A stretch of 12,965 nt of DNA from an uncultured beta proteobacterium (GCA_902826155.1 CADEDU010000059.1:36020-48984), one strand, 5' to 3'. Shown: positions 1 to 7,372, numbered from the stretch's first letter. Program-made: numbers and translations. The notes: generated by a model from the letters alone, not told the origin.

Positions 1-95
1 AATCGACGGCGATGATAAGGGTTGTTCGACGCCCGCTGAACGAATAGCCTTCCTGCGCGTTCACGACCACCAACTTCAGCGACGGGGCGAATAGC
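1..95. other. Left-edge region upstream of the CocE-type hydrolase; no firm gene
   Basis: This stretch contains no assured gene. In the frame of the downstream hydrolase there is a TAG at 45-47, which bounds its start. Two open readings run off the left edge. A rightward frame is open from base 2 to a TAG at 92-94, ending 1 bp before the hydrolase ATG. A leftward frame is open from an ATG at 97-95 to the edge, with about 75% G/C at third positions and a beta-strand-like hydrophobic pattern. Either could be the end or beginning of a neighbouring gene, but about 30 codons are too few to decide. No convincing sigma-70 promoter is visible on either strand. Confidence 0.3.
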
Positions 96-1859
96 ATGAG
101 CAGCGACACCGGAAATACGAGCGACTACAAGAGCGAAATCCGCGACGGCATGCGCATCGACTGGGACGTGCCGATCCGCATGGATGACGGCATCGTGCTG
201 CGCGCCGACATCTTCCGCCCGATCAAAGCGGGCACATACCCGGCGATCCTGAGCTACGGCCCCTACGGCAAGGGACTCGCGTTCCAGGACGGCTACAAAA
301 CCGCGTGGGAGATCATGGCGCGCGAATTTCCCGACGCGGTCGCCGGCACCACCAACAACTACCAGAACTGGGAGGTCGTCGACCCGGAGAAATGGGTGCA
401 CGACGACTACGTGTGCGTGCGCATCGATTCGCGCGGGGCGGGCCGGTCGCCAGGCTACCTGTGCCACAACGCCGAACGCGAGCATCTCGACCTGTACATG
501 TGCATCGAGTGGACCGCCGCGCAACCGTGGTGCACCGGCAAGGTCGGCATGAACGGCATCTCGTACTACGCCTCCAACCAGTGGCGCGCCGCGGCGATGC
601 AGCCGCCGCATCTTGCCGCGATCTGCGTGTGGGAAGGCTGGTCCGACAACTACCGCGACGGTGCGCGCCACGGCGGCATCGCATGCACGTTCCGCAAGAA
701 CTGGCAGGACATGCAGGTGAAGACGGTGCAGCACGGCGTGGGCGAGCGTGGCGCGCGCAGCCGCGTAACAGGTGAGCTGGTGTGCGGCCCCGAAACGCTT
801 GCCGAGGACGAACTGGTTCGCAATCGCGAGAACATGTGGAACGAGTACCTCGCGCATGCGCTCGATGGGCCGTACTACCGCGAGCGCTCGGCGCACTTCG
901 AGCGGATCAAGGTGCCACTGCTGTCGTGCGCCAACTGGGGCGGGCAGGGCTTGCACACGCGCGGCAACTTCGAGGGGTTCGTGCGTTCGGCCTCCGACAA
1001 GAAGTGGCTGGAGGTGCACGGCAACTCGCACTGGGCACCGTTCTACACCGACTGGGGTGTGGCGCTGCAGAAGAAGTTTCTCGATCACTTTCTCAAGGGC
1101 GCCGACAACGGTTGGGACAAGCAACCCAAGGTGCAGTTGCGGGTGCGCCATCCGGGCGAGAAGTTCGTGTTGCGTGACGAGACCGAATGGCCGCTCGCGC
1201 GCACCAAGTGGACGCACTTCTATCTCGATCCCGACGGCATGAAGCTGTCGACGGTTGCGCCAAAGACCGATCGCACGCTCGGTTACGACGCGATGGGTGA
1301 TGGGCTGACGTTCTCCACCGGCCCGCTCGCGCAGGCAACGGAAATCACCGGTCCGTCGGCGCTGAAGCTGTGGATCTCATCGTCGACTACCGACGCCGAT
1401 CTGTTCGTCGTGCTGCGGGTGTTCGATCCGACCGGCAAGGAAGTCGTATTCCAGGGCGCGCTCGATCCGCACACGCCGGTGGGGCAGGGCTGGCTGCGCG
1501 CCTCCCATCGCAAGCTCGATCCGCAGCTGTCCACGCCGTATCGGCCGTATCACACGCACGACGAACGTCAGCCGCTCACGCCGGGCCAGCAAGTGGAACT
1601 TGACGTCGAGATCTGGCCGACCTGCATCGTCGTGCCTGCCGGATACAGCGTGGCGCTCACGATTCGCGGCAAGGACTACGAATACGGCGGCGAGGCGGCG
1701 ACGCTCTCCAACATGAAGAACCCGATGCGCGGCTGCGGGCCGTTCATTCACGACGATCCGCAGGATCGGCCACCGGCGATCTTCGGCGGCAAGGTGACGC
1801 TGCATCTGGGTCCGAATCGCCCGGCATCGGTGCTGCTGCCGATCATTCCGACGAAGTAG
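96..1859 (+). CDS. CocE/NonD family serine hydrolase (peptidase S15-like)
   Basis: This is a 587-residue alpha/beta hydrolase of the X-Pro dipeptidyl-peptidase/cocaine esterase superfamily, which cleaves ester or amide bonds. An N-terminal catalytic domain (about 25-340) holds the nucleophile elbow GMNGISYY with Ser156 and the likely catalytic His312 in a GNSHW segment. The usual Asp site (GWxD in relatives) reads NWGG at 280-283, so the acid is missing there or comes from elsewhere. A C-terminal jelly-roll domain (about 345-580) follows, with the family's ISSS-TTDADLFVVL strand motif near 427-440. No signal peptide is seen, so it is probably cytoplasmic. The ATG is bounded by an in-frame stop at 45-47; the ribosome site is weak. 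Met19 is an alternative start. It converges on the next gene with a 7-bp gap. The substrate cannot be read from the sequence. Confidence 0.9.
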   Translation: MSSDTGNTSDYKSEIRDGMRIDWDVPIRMDDGIVLRADIFRPIKAGTYPAILSYGPYGKGLAFQDGYKTAWEIMAREFPDAVAGTTNNYQNWEVVDPEKWVHDDYVCVRIDSRGAGRSPGYLCHNAEREHLDLYMCIEWTAAQPWCTGKVGMNGISYYASNQWRAAAMQPPHLAAICVWEGWSDNYRDGARHGGIACTFRKNWQDMQVKTVQHGVGERGARSRVTGELVCGPETLAEDELVRNRENMWNEYLAHALDGPYYRERSAHFERIKVPLLSCANWGGQGLHTRGNFEGFVRSASDKKWLEVHGNSHWAPFYTDWGVALQKKFLDHFLKGADNGWDKQPKVQLRVRHPGEKFVLRDETEWPLARTKWTHFYLDPDGMKLSTVAPKTDRTLGYDAMGDGLTFSTGPLAQATEITGPSALKLWISSSTTDADLFVVLRVFDPTGKEVVFQGALDPHTPVGQGWLRASHRKLDPQLSTPYRPYHTHDERQPLTPGQQVELDVEIWPTCIVVPAGYSVALTIRGKDYEYGGEAATLSNMKNPMRGCGPFIHDDPQDRPPAIFGGKVTLHLGPNRPASVLLPIIPTK

Positions 1860-1866
1860 GTGGGAT

Positions 1867-2703
1867 CTATGGGGCGGACCGCGACACGAATTCCGCCACC
1901 AAAGCCAGCATCCGATCGGGTTGATCGCGAAACGGATCGTGCCCGCATTGATCGAGCTTCTCGAGCCGGACCGCGCCGCGCGCGAGCTCCGCAATGCGCT
2001 CGATCTGCATCATCGTGCCGTGCGTGTCCTGGTGGCCCTGCACCGCGAGCACCGGACAGCCGATGCGCGCGAGCTCGCCTTCGATGGTCCAGCCGCTCGC
2101 GTGCAGTCGTGCCCAGACCTCGGCCCAGCCGTTGAAGGTCGCATCCACGTCGCGGTGGTAGCGGCCCAGCCGCTCGCGCAGCACGCTGCCGGGCCAGCTG
2201 TGCTGCTGCTCGGCCGTCGCATCGCGCGTTGCCGCTTCAGTGCGCACATGCGGCGCGACGACCACGAGGGCGCGTAGCGGCAATCCGCGCGCGGCGTAGT
2301 GCAACGCTGCGGTTCCGCCATCGCTGTGACCGACCAGCACGACGTCATCGAGCGCGAGGGTGCGCAGGATCTCCGGCAGCACCACCGCGCCTTCGTGCGC
2401 CATGAAATCGAGCGGGCGCGGCTCGGCCAGCACATCGGACTGGCCATGGCCATAGCGCGAGTAGATCAGCGCGCCGCAGCCTGTTCGCGCGGCCAGTCGC
2501 GCCGGGAAGTCGCGCCACATCGCAACCGCGCCCAGTCCTTGATGCAGAAACACGATTGTCGGCAACCGGGGTGCCGCTGTCGGACTCTGCGGTGCGATCC
2601 GACTCTGCGGTGCGATCCGACTCTGCGGTGCGATCCGACTCTGCGGTGCGATCCATTGGTACTCGAGTTTGTGTCCGCCGGCGAAGAGAAACTGTGTCGT
2701 CAT
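1867..2703 (-). CDS. Alpha/beta hydrolase with tandem-repeat N-terminus
   Basis: This is a 278-residue alpha/beta-fold hydrolase. From the ATG at 2703 the motifs are LHQG (oxyanion loop, about 53-56), GHSDGG (nucleophile Ser127), an acid at Asp226 in GHQDTHGT, and His255 in CGHDPF. Together these make a complete catalytic triad. Residues about 18-41 consist of four near-identical hexapeptides (IAPQSR three times, then IAPQSP) encoded by a perfect 18-bp DNA repeat. They lie between the first beta strand and the oxyanion loop, so they probably form a surface loop. No signal peptide is seen. It is the last gene of the leftward block, 22 bp downstream of the MaoC C-type gene. A TTG at 2706 could be an alternative start. 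No Shine-Dalgarno is visible, so translation may depend on coupling to the gene before it. The substrate is unknown. Confidence 0.88.
   Translation of the reverse strand: MTTQFLFAGGHKLEYQWIAPQSRIAPQSRIAPQSRIAPQSPTAAPRLPTIVFLHQGLGAVAMWRDFPARLAARTGCGALIYSRYGHGQSDVLAEPRPLDFMAHEGAVVLPEILRTLALDDVVLVGHSDGGTAALHYAARGLPLRALVVVAPHVRTEAATRDATAEQQHSWPGSVLRERLGRYHRDVDATFNGWAEVWARLHASGWTIEGELARIGCPVLAVQGHQDTHGTMMQIERIAELARGAVRLEKLDQCGHDPFRDQPDRMLALVAEFVSRSAP
2583..2654 (-). repeat. 18-bp tandem repeat, four perfect copies, inside the alpha/beta hydrolase
   Basis: Four identical copies of GACTCTGCGGTGCGATCC (plus-strand sense) start at 2583, 2601, 2619 and 2637. The period is six codons, so gain or loss of a unit keeps the frame. 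Perfect identity, including third codon positions, points to recent slippage expansion rather than selection on the peptide alone. Confidence 0.97.
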
Positions 2704-2725
2704 CAAGAAACTGTGTTGTGATCAA
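2688..2725 (-). repeat. 19-bp tandem duplication spanning the start codon of the alpha/beta hydrolase
   Basis: Read on the minus strand, TTGATCACAACACAGTTTC (2725-2707) is followed directly by TTGATGACGACACAGTTTC (2706-2688), with two differences in 19 bases. The second copy holds the start used (ATG at 2703). The first copy fills almost the whole gap after the stop of the MaoC gene at 2726 and encodes the same opening residues (ITTQFL) in a different frame, because 19 is not a multiple of three. Confidence 0.93.
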
Positions 2726-3202
2726 TCAGGTGTCCGCGGGTGGCTCGAACGGATAGGGCACCGGTGCCCCGCCACTGAACGGCAGCGCGACGATGGCAGT
2801 GCCCGGCGTCGACTCGACACCGTCTTCGTTGGTGATGCCGATCGTGAGGTCGACCAGACCATAGCGCGACGTCGCGCGCTTCGCGGTGACGCGCGCCCAG
2901 GCGCTGAGCGTTTCGCCCACCAGACTCATCGCCCGGAACTGGAACTGCACTTTCCACACCCAGCCGTGCGGGGCGACCCAGTCCTTGAGAAGTTGCACGA
3001 CGAACTGTTGTTTGAGTGAGCCGGCAACGAGTAGGCCCGGCAGCTTTTCATGTTCGACGGTGAACGGCCGGTCGTAGTGGATCTTGTGCCAGTTCTCCAT
3101 CGCCGCCGACCAGCGAAACGCGTGCGCGGTGGTGATCGGACCTTTCACCAGTGACGGAATGATTGCGCCAACTGCGACTTCCTCGAAGTGCACCTGTTTC
3201 AT
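2726..3202 (-). CDS. MaoC-like hot-dog dehydratase/hydratase, C-terminal-type subunit
   Basis: This is a 158-residue single hot-dog protein related to the C-terminal half of MaoC/(R)-specific enoyl-CoA hydratases. The family adds water to trans-2-enoyl-CoA thioesters. The helix that usually carries G-D-x-N-P-x-H reads E-N-W-H-K-I-H at 36-42: His42 is kept, but the usual catalytic Asp is Asn37 and the Asn-Pro pair is His-Lys. The segment LPGLLVAGSLKQQ follows, where the family has its active-site helix. I chose the ATG at 3202 because MKQVHFEEV is a natural hot-dog beginning and a GCAGG lies about 10 nt upstream. A TTG at 3223 would overlap the previous stop as TTGA and add seven residues. It probably pairs with the subunit encoded directly upstream to make a double hot-dog unit. 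Confidence 0.85.
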   Translation of the reverse strand: MKQVHFEEVAVGAIIPSLVKGPITTAHAFRWSAAMENWHKIHYDRPFTVEHEKLPGLLVAGSLKQQFVVQLLKDWVAPHGWVWKVQFQFRAMSLVGETLSAWARVTAKRATSRYGLVDLTIGITNEDGVESTPGTAIVALPFSGGAPVPYPFEPPADT

Positions 3203-3219
3203 GAGGGTCGCGCCTGCCG

Positions 3220-3753
3220 TCAACGCCTGATCAGCGACGTGCGCACTTTGAGCAGCAACGCCCCCGCGCTGGTGCGGAACTCGGATTCCACGGTGACCAG
3301 CACCATCGGCCCCTGGCTTGTCTCGCGCTCGACGATGTCGGCGTAGCGCGAGCGCACCGTGACCCGCTCGCCATGCTGGGCGTGTCGATAGAACTCGAAC
3401 GCCGAGCCGCCGTTCATCAGTCGCAGGCCGCGCAGCGGTTCGATCTCGGGCAGCCCTTGCGCCGCGGTCGCGCCGATGCCGTCGGCCACCCCATCGAAAT
3501 CCGGATCGCGCGCGCGCGCCTGCAACGGATCGGGCAAGCCGAACGCACGGCGGAACATGTGCGTCGGAAACAGCAGCGGGGCCACCGCCCCGCCGAAGTG
3601 CGCGGCGGCTGCGTCATCCATGAACACCGGATCGTTGTCCATGATCGCCTGGGCGTAGCGGCGCACCGCGCCACGCTCGACGGCGTCGCAGGCGATTTCG
3701 ATTTCGGAGGACACGCCGATGTAGGCACGCACCGCGTCGGTGAGCAGGGTCAT
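3220..3753 (-). CDS. MaoC N-terminal-type (FAS1-like dehydratase domain) subunit
   Basis: This is a 177-residue protein resembling the N-terminal hot-dog domain of double-hot-dog MaoC enzymes. The region RRYAQAIMDNDPVFMDD (31-47) matches the domain's central-helix zone, and MNGGSAFEFYR (113-123) matches the NGGxxFEFY strand motif typical of this half. This half usually binds the acyl-CoA tail while the C-terminal half carries catalytic residues, so the two adjacent genes probably form a heterodimer or heterotetramer. That pairing is an inference from order and family. The ATG at 3753 gives the conserved-looking beginning MTLLTDAVRAYIG. Longer starts at 3828 or 3882 would run into the upstream amidohydrolase gene and give an arginine-rich leader that looks non-coding. 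No clear ribosome site is seen. The gap to the amidohydrolase stop is 58 bp. Confidence 0.82.
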   Translation of the reverse strand: MTLLTDAVRAYIGVSSEIEIACDAVERGAVRRYAQAIMDNDPVFMDDAAAAHFGGAVAPLLFPTHMFRRAFGLPDPLQARARDPDFDGVADGIGATAAQGLPEIEPLRGLRLMNGGSAFEFYRHAQHGERVTVRSRYADIVERETSQGPMVLVTVESEFRTSAGALLLKVRTSLIRR

Positions 3754-3811
3754 CGTCGCGGGCAGTTCTTGGTGCGTAGGCACGGAGCGAGAGCTATCGG
3801 AGCGCCCATGC

Positions 3812-5422
3812 CTAACCAACTGTTCCATCGGCCGTACGTCGTAGAACCCTGCCTGGCGTCGCGCCGGTATGCGTGGCGGCATCGACGACCACCGCGCCGT
3901 TGACGATCACCGTGGTACGCGCCCCGCTCGGGTACTGGTGCGGCTTCTCGTAGGTGGCCAGATCGCGAAAATCGGCCGGGTCGAAGATCGTGATGTCGGC
4001 GCAATCGCCCTCGCGCAGCACACCGCGGTCGCTCAGCTTGAGTGCGGCGGCGGTGGCGCCAGTCATCTTGTGGATCGCCAGTTCGAGCGGCATCAAACCC
4101 TCGTCGCGCACGTAGCGGCTCAGCACGCGCGGGAAGGTGCCGTAGAACCGCGGATGCGGCATGCCCTGGCTCACCGTGCCGTAGGTGGCGACGCAATTGC
4201 CGTCGGAGCCGACCAGCGCGAGCGGTGAGGCGACGAGTTCGCGCACGTCGTCCTCGGCGATCGAGGTGACCAGCACGCGCGTGGCGCCTTTGTCGTCGAT
4301 CAGGTGATCGCACAGCGCATCGACCGGATCGATGCCCCGCTCTGCGGCCAGCTGCGCGATCGTCTTGCCGGCGCGCTCGGGCAGGTGCGGCGTGATCGAG
4401 ATGCGCACCGCTTCCCACGACGGAATGCGACCCCAGTTGTTGAGGCCGTTCGCGGCGATGGCCGTGCGGATGCGATTGCGCGTCGCAGGCTCGCGCAGTC
4501 GTTCGATCATCGACTCCACCCCGCCTTCCTGCACCCACTGCGGCAGGATGTTCTTGAGCGGATTGCTGCCCGCGGTGTACGGATAGGCATCGCAGTCGAT
4601 CTCGACACCGCGCACACGCGCCGCCTCGATCAGATTGAGCGCGTGGGTGACCTTGCCCCAGTTGTTCACGCCGGAGCATTTGAAGTGCACCACCTGCGTG
4701 TGCACGCCGCAGGTCTCGGCGAAATCGATCGCTTCTTCGAGTGCCTCGATGACGTGGTCGGACTCGTCGCGCAGATGAGTGAAGTACGCCGCGTTGTGGC
4801 GCGCGAGCACCCGGCCCAAGGCGATCAGTTCATCACGTTCGGTGTACGCGCCAGGCGGCGTGAACAAGCCGCTCGACATGCCGAGCGCGCCGGCGTGCAA
4901 GCCATCTTCGAGCAGCGCGATCATCTGCGCGAGCTCGGCGCTGGTAGGCGCGCGCTGGTCCATGCCCATCACCATCAGGCGCAGCGTGTTGTGCCCGACC
5001 AGCATGCCGGCATTCACCGAGGTGGCCGGAAAGGTGTCGAGATACTGCGGAAACGTCAGCTCGCGAAACGGCAGCCACGGTGCGCTCGGACTCAGATAGT
5101 CCTTGAGCAGACTCACCTTGCCTGGCAGACACGGCGCCACCGAGAAGCCGCAGTGGCCGATGATCTCGGTGGTGACGCCCTGTCGCAGCTTGCTTTCCGC
5201 CTTCGGATTGATCGGCAGCGTGAAATCCGAATGGGTCTTGATGTCGATGAAGCCCGGTGCGACCGCGAGATCGGTTGCGTCGATGGTGCGCGACGCACTC
5301 GCGTTCAGGTGCGGTGCGATGCCGACGATGCGCCCGGCGTTCACGGCAAGGTCGGCGCGTTCGCCCGCGCGGCCGGTGCCGTCGTACACGGTGCCGCCGC
5401 GAATCAGCAGATCGACATTCAT
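3812..5422 (-). CDS. N-acyl-D-amino-acid deacylase family amidohydrolase (variant metal site)
   Basis: This is a 536-residue amidohydrolase-superfamily protein of the D-aminoacylase/N-acyl-D-amino-acid deacylase type, whose relatives hydrolyse N-acyl or cyclic amide bonds. A small beta domain at both ends (IRGGTVYDGTGR near 7-18; GVLREGDCADITIFD near 467-481) encloses the TIM barrel. The metal motif GFIDxHxH reads GFIDIKTH: the first His is Lys62, while His64 remains. Cys91 (GHCGFS), His216 (THLRDES), His246 (VHFKC) and the barrel Asp407 (GSDG) are kept, matching the tightly bound metal site of Alcaligenes D-aminoacylase. The ATG at 5422 fits the family's start; an ATG at 5452 would add ten residues. 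It leads the leftward block and is divergent from the next gene. The substrate is unknown. Confidence 0.87.
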   Translation of the reverse strand: MNVDLLIRGGTVYDGTGRAGERADLAVNAGRIVGIAPHLNASASRTIDATDLAVAPGFIDIKTHSDFTLPINPKAESKLRQGVTTEIIGHCGFSVAPCLPGKVSLLKDYLSPSAPWLPFRELTFPQYLDTFPATSVNAGMLVGHNTLRLMVMGMDQRAPTSAELAQMIALLEDGLHAGALGMSSGLFTPPGAYTERDELIALGRVLARHNAAYFTHLRDESDHVIEALEEAIDFAETCGVHTQVVHFKCSGVNNWGKVTHALNLIEAARVRGVEIDCDAYPYTAGSNPLKNILPQWVQEGGVESMIERLREPATRNRIRTAIAANGLNNWGRIPSWEAVRISITPHLPERAGKTIAQLAAERGIDPVDALCDHLIDDKGATRVLVTSIAEDDVRELVASPLALVGSDGNCVATYGTVSQGMPHPRFYGTFPRVLSRYVRDEGLMPLELAIHKMTGATAAALKLSDRGVLREGDCADITIFDPADFRDLATYEKPHQYPSGARTTVIVNGAVVVDAATHTGATPGRVLRRTADGTVG

Positions 5423-5475
5423 GGAGCGAGTGTAGCTAGAATCGACGACCATTTCCTTCGCGAACAGGTCCGATC
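5423..5475. promoter_or_regulatory. Divergent promoter region between the two catabolic blocks
   Basis: This 53-bp gap must hold the start signals of both blocks unless they lie inside the genes. Leftward, a TACACT box (5434-5429 on the minus strand) sits six bases before the ATG at 5422. That would put the transcript start on or next to the start codon, and no Shine-Dalgarno precedes it. Rightward, TAGAAT (5437-5442) matches the -10 consensus at five of six positions. A TCGACA (5412-5417) could be its -35, but the 19-bp spacer is long. The two -10 boxes are only 2 bp apart back to back, so the promoters would compete. These are visual matches only. Confidence 0.35.
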
Positions 5476-6381
5476 ATGTCGCAACCCCCGCAGATTCCCG
5501 CATCCGTGCGTGCCCTGATGGCCGAAGTCGGGCCGAAGTGGGGCAGCGATATCGGCAAGCACGTGAAGATGATGATCGAAGCGTTCTCGCCGGTGCTCGC
5601 CACCGCACCGAAGGAGGGGGTCACCGCCACGCGCGACATCCCGTACGGCAAGCACGAGCGACAGGTGCTCGACGTGTACCAGGCGCGCGGCTTGAACAAT
5701 GCGCCCGTGGTCATGTTCATCCACGGCGGTGCGTTCGTCGACGGCGAGAAGGACCGCACCAGCGAGGTCTACAGCAACGTGCTGTACTTCTTCGCGCGGC
5801 ACGGCATGCTCGGCATGAATGTCGAATTTCGCCTGGCGCCGGAGACCAAGTACCCAGGCGGCGCGCAGGACATCGGGCAGGCGGTGGCGTGGGCGCGCGA
5901 GAACGCTGCGCGCTTCGGCGGTGATCCGAACCGGATCTTCATCTTCGGTCACTCGGCCGGCGCCGCACACGCCGGGCTGTACGCCTACGACAAGCGCTTG
6001 TGGCCGGCGAGCGGTCACGGACTGGCGGGCCTTATCGTGCTGAGCGGTCGCGTGCGCTGCGACAACATCGCCGAGAATCCCAATGCGAAGAAGGTCGAGG
6101 CGTACTTCGGCACCGATACGAAGCTGATGGACGAGGGCTCGCCGGTCACGCACGTGTCGGCCTCGAGCGTGCCGACGTTCGTGGGGATGGCGCAGTACGA
6201 GAATCCGTTGATCGACGTCTATTGCACCGAGCTGATCGCGCGGCTGGCGGCGGCCAAACGGCGCGCGCCGCCGTTCATGTGGATGAGTGGTCATAACCAC
6301 ACCTCGATCATTGCGCACTTCAACACCGCCGATGACGCGCTGGGGAATGCGATGGTCGAGTTCATTCGCGCGACAAAATAA
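5476..6381 (+). CDS. Alpha/beta hydrolase, HSL/carboxylesterase-like
   Basis: This is a 301-residue hydrolase of the BD-FAE/hormone-sensitive-lipase-like group, which includes carboxylesterases and kynurenine-formamidase-like enzymes. It shows HGGAF (83-87, oxyanion hole), FRLAPETKYPGG (118-129, typical of the group), GHSAGA (159-164, nucleophile Ser160) and the catalytic His in GHNHTS (His275). The acid is probably Asp247 or Glu242 in QYENPLID; I cannot fix which. No signal peptide is seen. The ATG at 5476 is preceded by a weak ACAGG. It opens the rightward block, and 100 bp containing a small repeat separate it from the MBL gene. It probably hydrolyses a small ester, or the formamide or amide of a pathway intermediate; the substrate is not determinable here. 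Confidence 0.88.
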   Translation: MSQPPQIPASVRALMAEVGPKWGSDIGKHVKMMIEAFSPVLATAPKEGVTATRDIPYGKHERQVLDVYQARGLNNAPVVMFIHGGAFVDGEKDRTSEVYSNVLYFFARHGMLGMNVEFRLAPETKYPGGAQDIGQAVAWARENAARFGGDPNRIFIFGHSAGAAHAGLYAYDKRLWPASGHGLAGLIVLSGRVRCDNIAENPNAKKVEAYFGTDTKLMDEGSPVTHVSASSVPTFVGMAQYENPLIDVYCTELIARLAAAKRRAPPFMWMSGHNHTSIIAHFNTADDALGNAMVEFIRATK

Positions 6382-6382
6382 A

Positions 6383-6427
6383 CGCTCGACCGAGAGACGC
6401 TCGACCGTCAGAAGCTCGACCGGGAAG
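6383..6427 (+). repeat. 15-bp-period triplet repeat between two operon genes
   Basis: The 9-mer GCTCGACCG occurs at 6384-6392, 6399-6407 and 6414-6422, exactly 15 bp apart. The six bases between copies are partly shared (GAGAC or CAGAA type). It begins immediately after the TAA of the alpha/beta hydrolase. The rest of the 100-bp gap (to 6481) holds only the ribosome site of the next gene. Confidence 0.85.
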
Positions 6428-6481
6428 ACACGCCGCAAGCATCCCGCACAAGGGGATGCATGGCGCCACCAAAGGAAGGCC

Positions 6482-7339
6482 ATGAAACCGCTATCGATCG
6501 GCGACGTACGCATCTCCAGCATCATCGAGCGCGACGGGCCGTGGCGTGCGCCGAACATCATGTTTCCGCACGCGAGTGCCGCGGAGCTGGCGCAGGTCAT
6601 GGCGCAGGTGCCCGATTTCACCTACGAGCGCGCGAAGGATCTGCTGGTCATCACCTACCAGACGTTCGTGGTGCGCACGCCGCGCGCGACAGTGCTGATC
6701 GACACCTGCGTGGGCGAGCATCAGCGCCGCGCACCCGCGCTGCTCTACAGCAAGCAGCCGTGGCTCGACGGTTTCGCCCAGCACGGACTGAAGTTCGAAG
6801 ACATCGATTTCGTGTTCTGCACCCACCTGCATGTCGATCACGTCGGCTGGAATACGCGGCTGCAGGACGGGCGGCTGGTGCCCACGTTCCCCAATGCGAA
6901 GTACGTGTTCAGCCGGCGCGAGTTCGAGCACTGGAAGACCGAGCCGGGCGAGAGTTTCCAGATCGTCTTCGAGGATTGCGTGGCGCCGATCGTGGCGGCC
7001 GGTCAGGCGCTGTTGGTCGATGACGCCTACGTGCTCGACGATCACCTGCGGCTGGTGCCATCTCCCGGCCATTCGCCGGGACACGTCTGCGTGCAGGTGC
7101 AATCGAACAACGAGCGCGCGCTGTTCACCGGTGACATGATGCATCACTGCGCGCAGGTGATCGCGCCGGAATTCAGTACGTGTTTCTGCACCGACGGGCC
7201 GGCCTCGTCGGTGACGCGGCGACGCATCTTCACCGAGTACGGCGGGGCGGGCACGGTGTTCGTGCCGACGCACTTTCCCGGCTCGACGGCCGGGTACGTC
7301 GAGCGCGCCGGTGACACCTGGCGCTATCGGTTTCTGTAA
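6482..7339 (+). CDS. MBL-fold metallo-hydrolase
   Basis: This is a 285-residue metallo-beta-lactamase-fold hydrolase with an intact dinuclear metal site: HLHVDH (His115, His117, Asp119, His120), His197 in PGHSPGH, Asp218 in TGD, and His264 in PTHFPG. The arrangement resembles the lactonase and organophosphate-hydrolase branches of the fold, which open lactones or cleave esters. It is not close to the antibiotic-hydrolysing enzymes by any motif I can see. The reading frame is open further upstream, but the start at 6482 is set by a strong AAAGGAAGG at 6471-6479 and by MKPLSIGDVRI as a natural first strand. No signal peptide is present. It is second in the rightward block, 33 bp before the FMN enzyme, and may open a lactone or cyclic intermediate (inference). 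Confidence 0.9.
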   Translation: MKPLSIGDVRISSIIERDGPWRAPNIMFPHASAAELAQVMAQVPDFTYERAKDLLVITYQTFVVRTPRATVLIDTCVGEHQRRAPALLYSKQPWLDGFAQHGLKFEDIDFVFCTHLHVDHVGWNTRLQDGRLVPTFPNAKYVFSRREFEHWKTEPGESFQIVFEDCVAPIVAAGQALLVDDAYVLDDHLRLVPSPGHSPGHVCVQVQSNNERALFTGDMMHHCAQVIAPEFSTCFCTDGPASSVTRRRIFTEYGGAGTVFVPTHFPGSTAGYVERAGDTWRYRFL

Positions 7340-7372
7340 TCGTCACGTGGACACTGTCGGGCACCATTGAGC

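Noticed and set aside
1..97. Leftward open frame from an ATG at 97 running off the left edge
   Set aside because: Codon bias is gene-like, but only about 32 codons are visible and the start overlaps that of the well-supported hydrolase by 2 bp; not called as a gene.
2583..2654. The 18-bp repeats as a CRISPR array
   Set aside because: The copies are directly adjacent with no spacers and are part of a coding frame.
2345..2725. Leftward 126-codon frame opened by the upstream copy of the 19-bp repeat
   Set aside because: After the shared opening residues it becomes Arg-rich out-of-frame translation of the hydrolase; kept only as a possible competing start.
3750..4679. Long leftward open frame of 309 codons
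   Set aside because: It lies wholly inside the amidohydrolase in another frame and is Arg/Ala-rich, the usual shadow in GC-rich DNA.
4304..5518. Rightward open frame of 404 codons
   Set aside because: Antisense shadow of the amidohydrolase; Arg/His-rich with no recognisable domain.
5419..6621. Leftward open frame of 400 codons
   Set aside because: Antisense to the HSL-like hydrolase, which has complete catalytic motifs.
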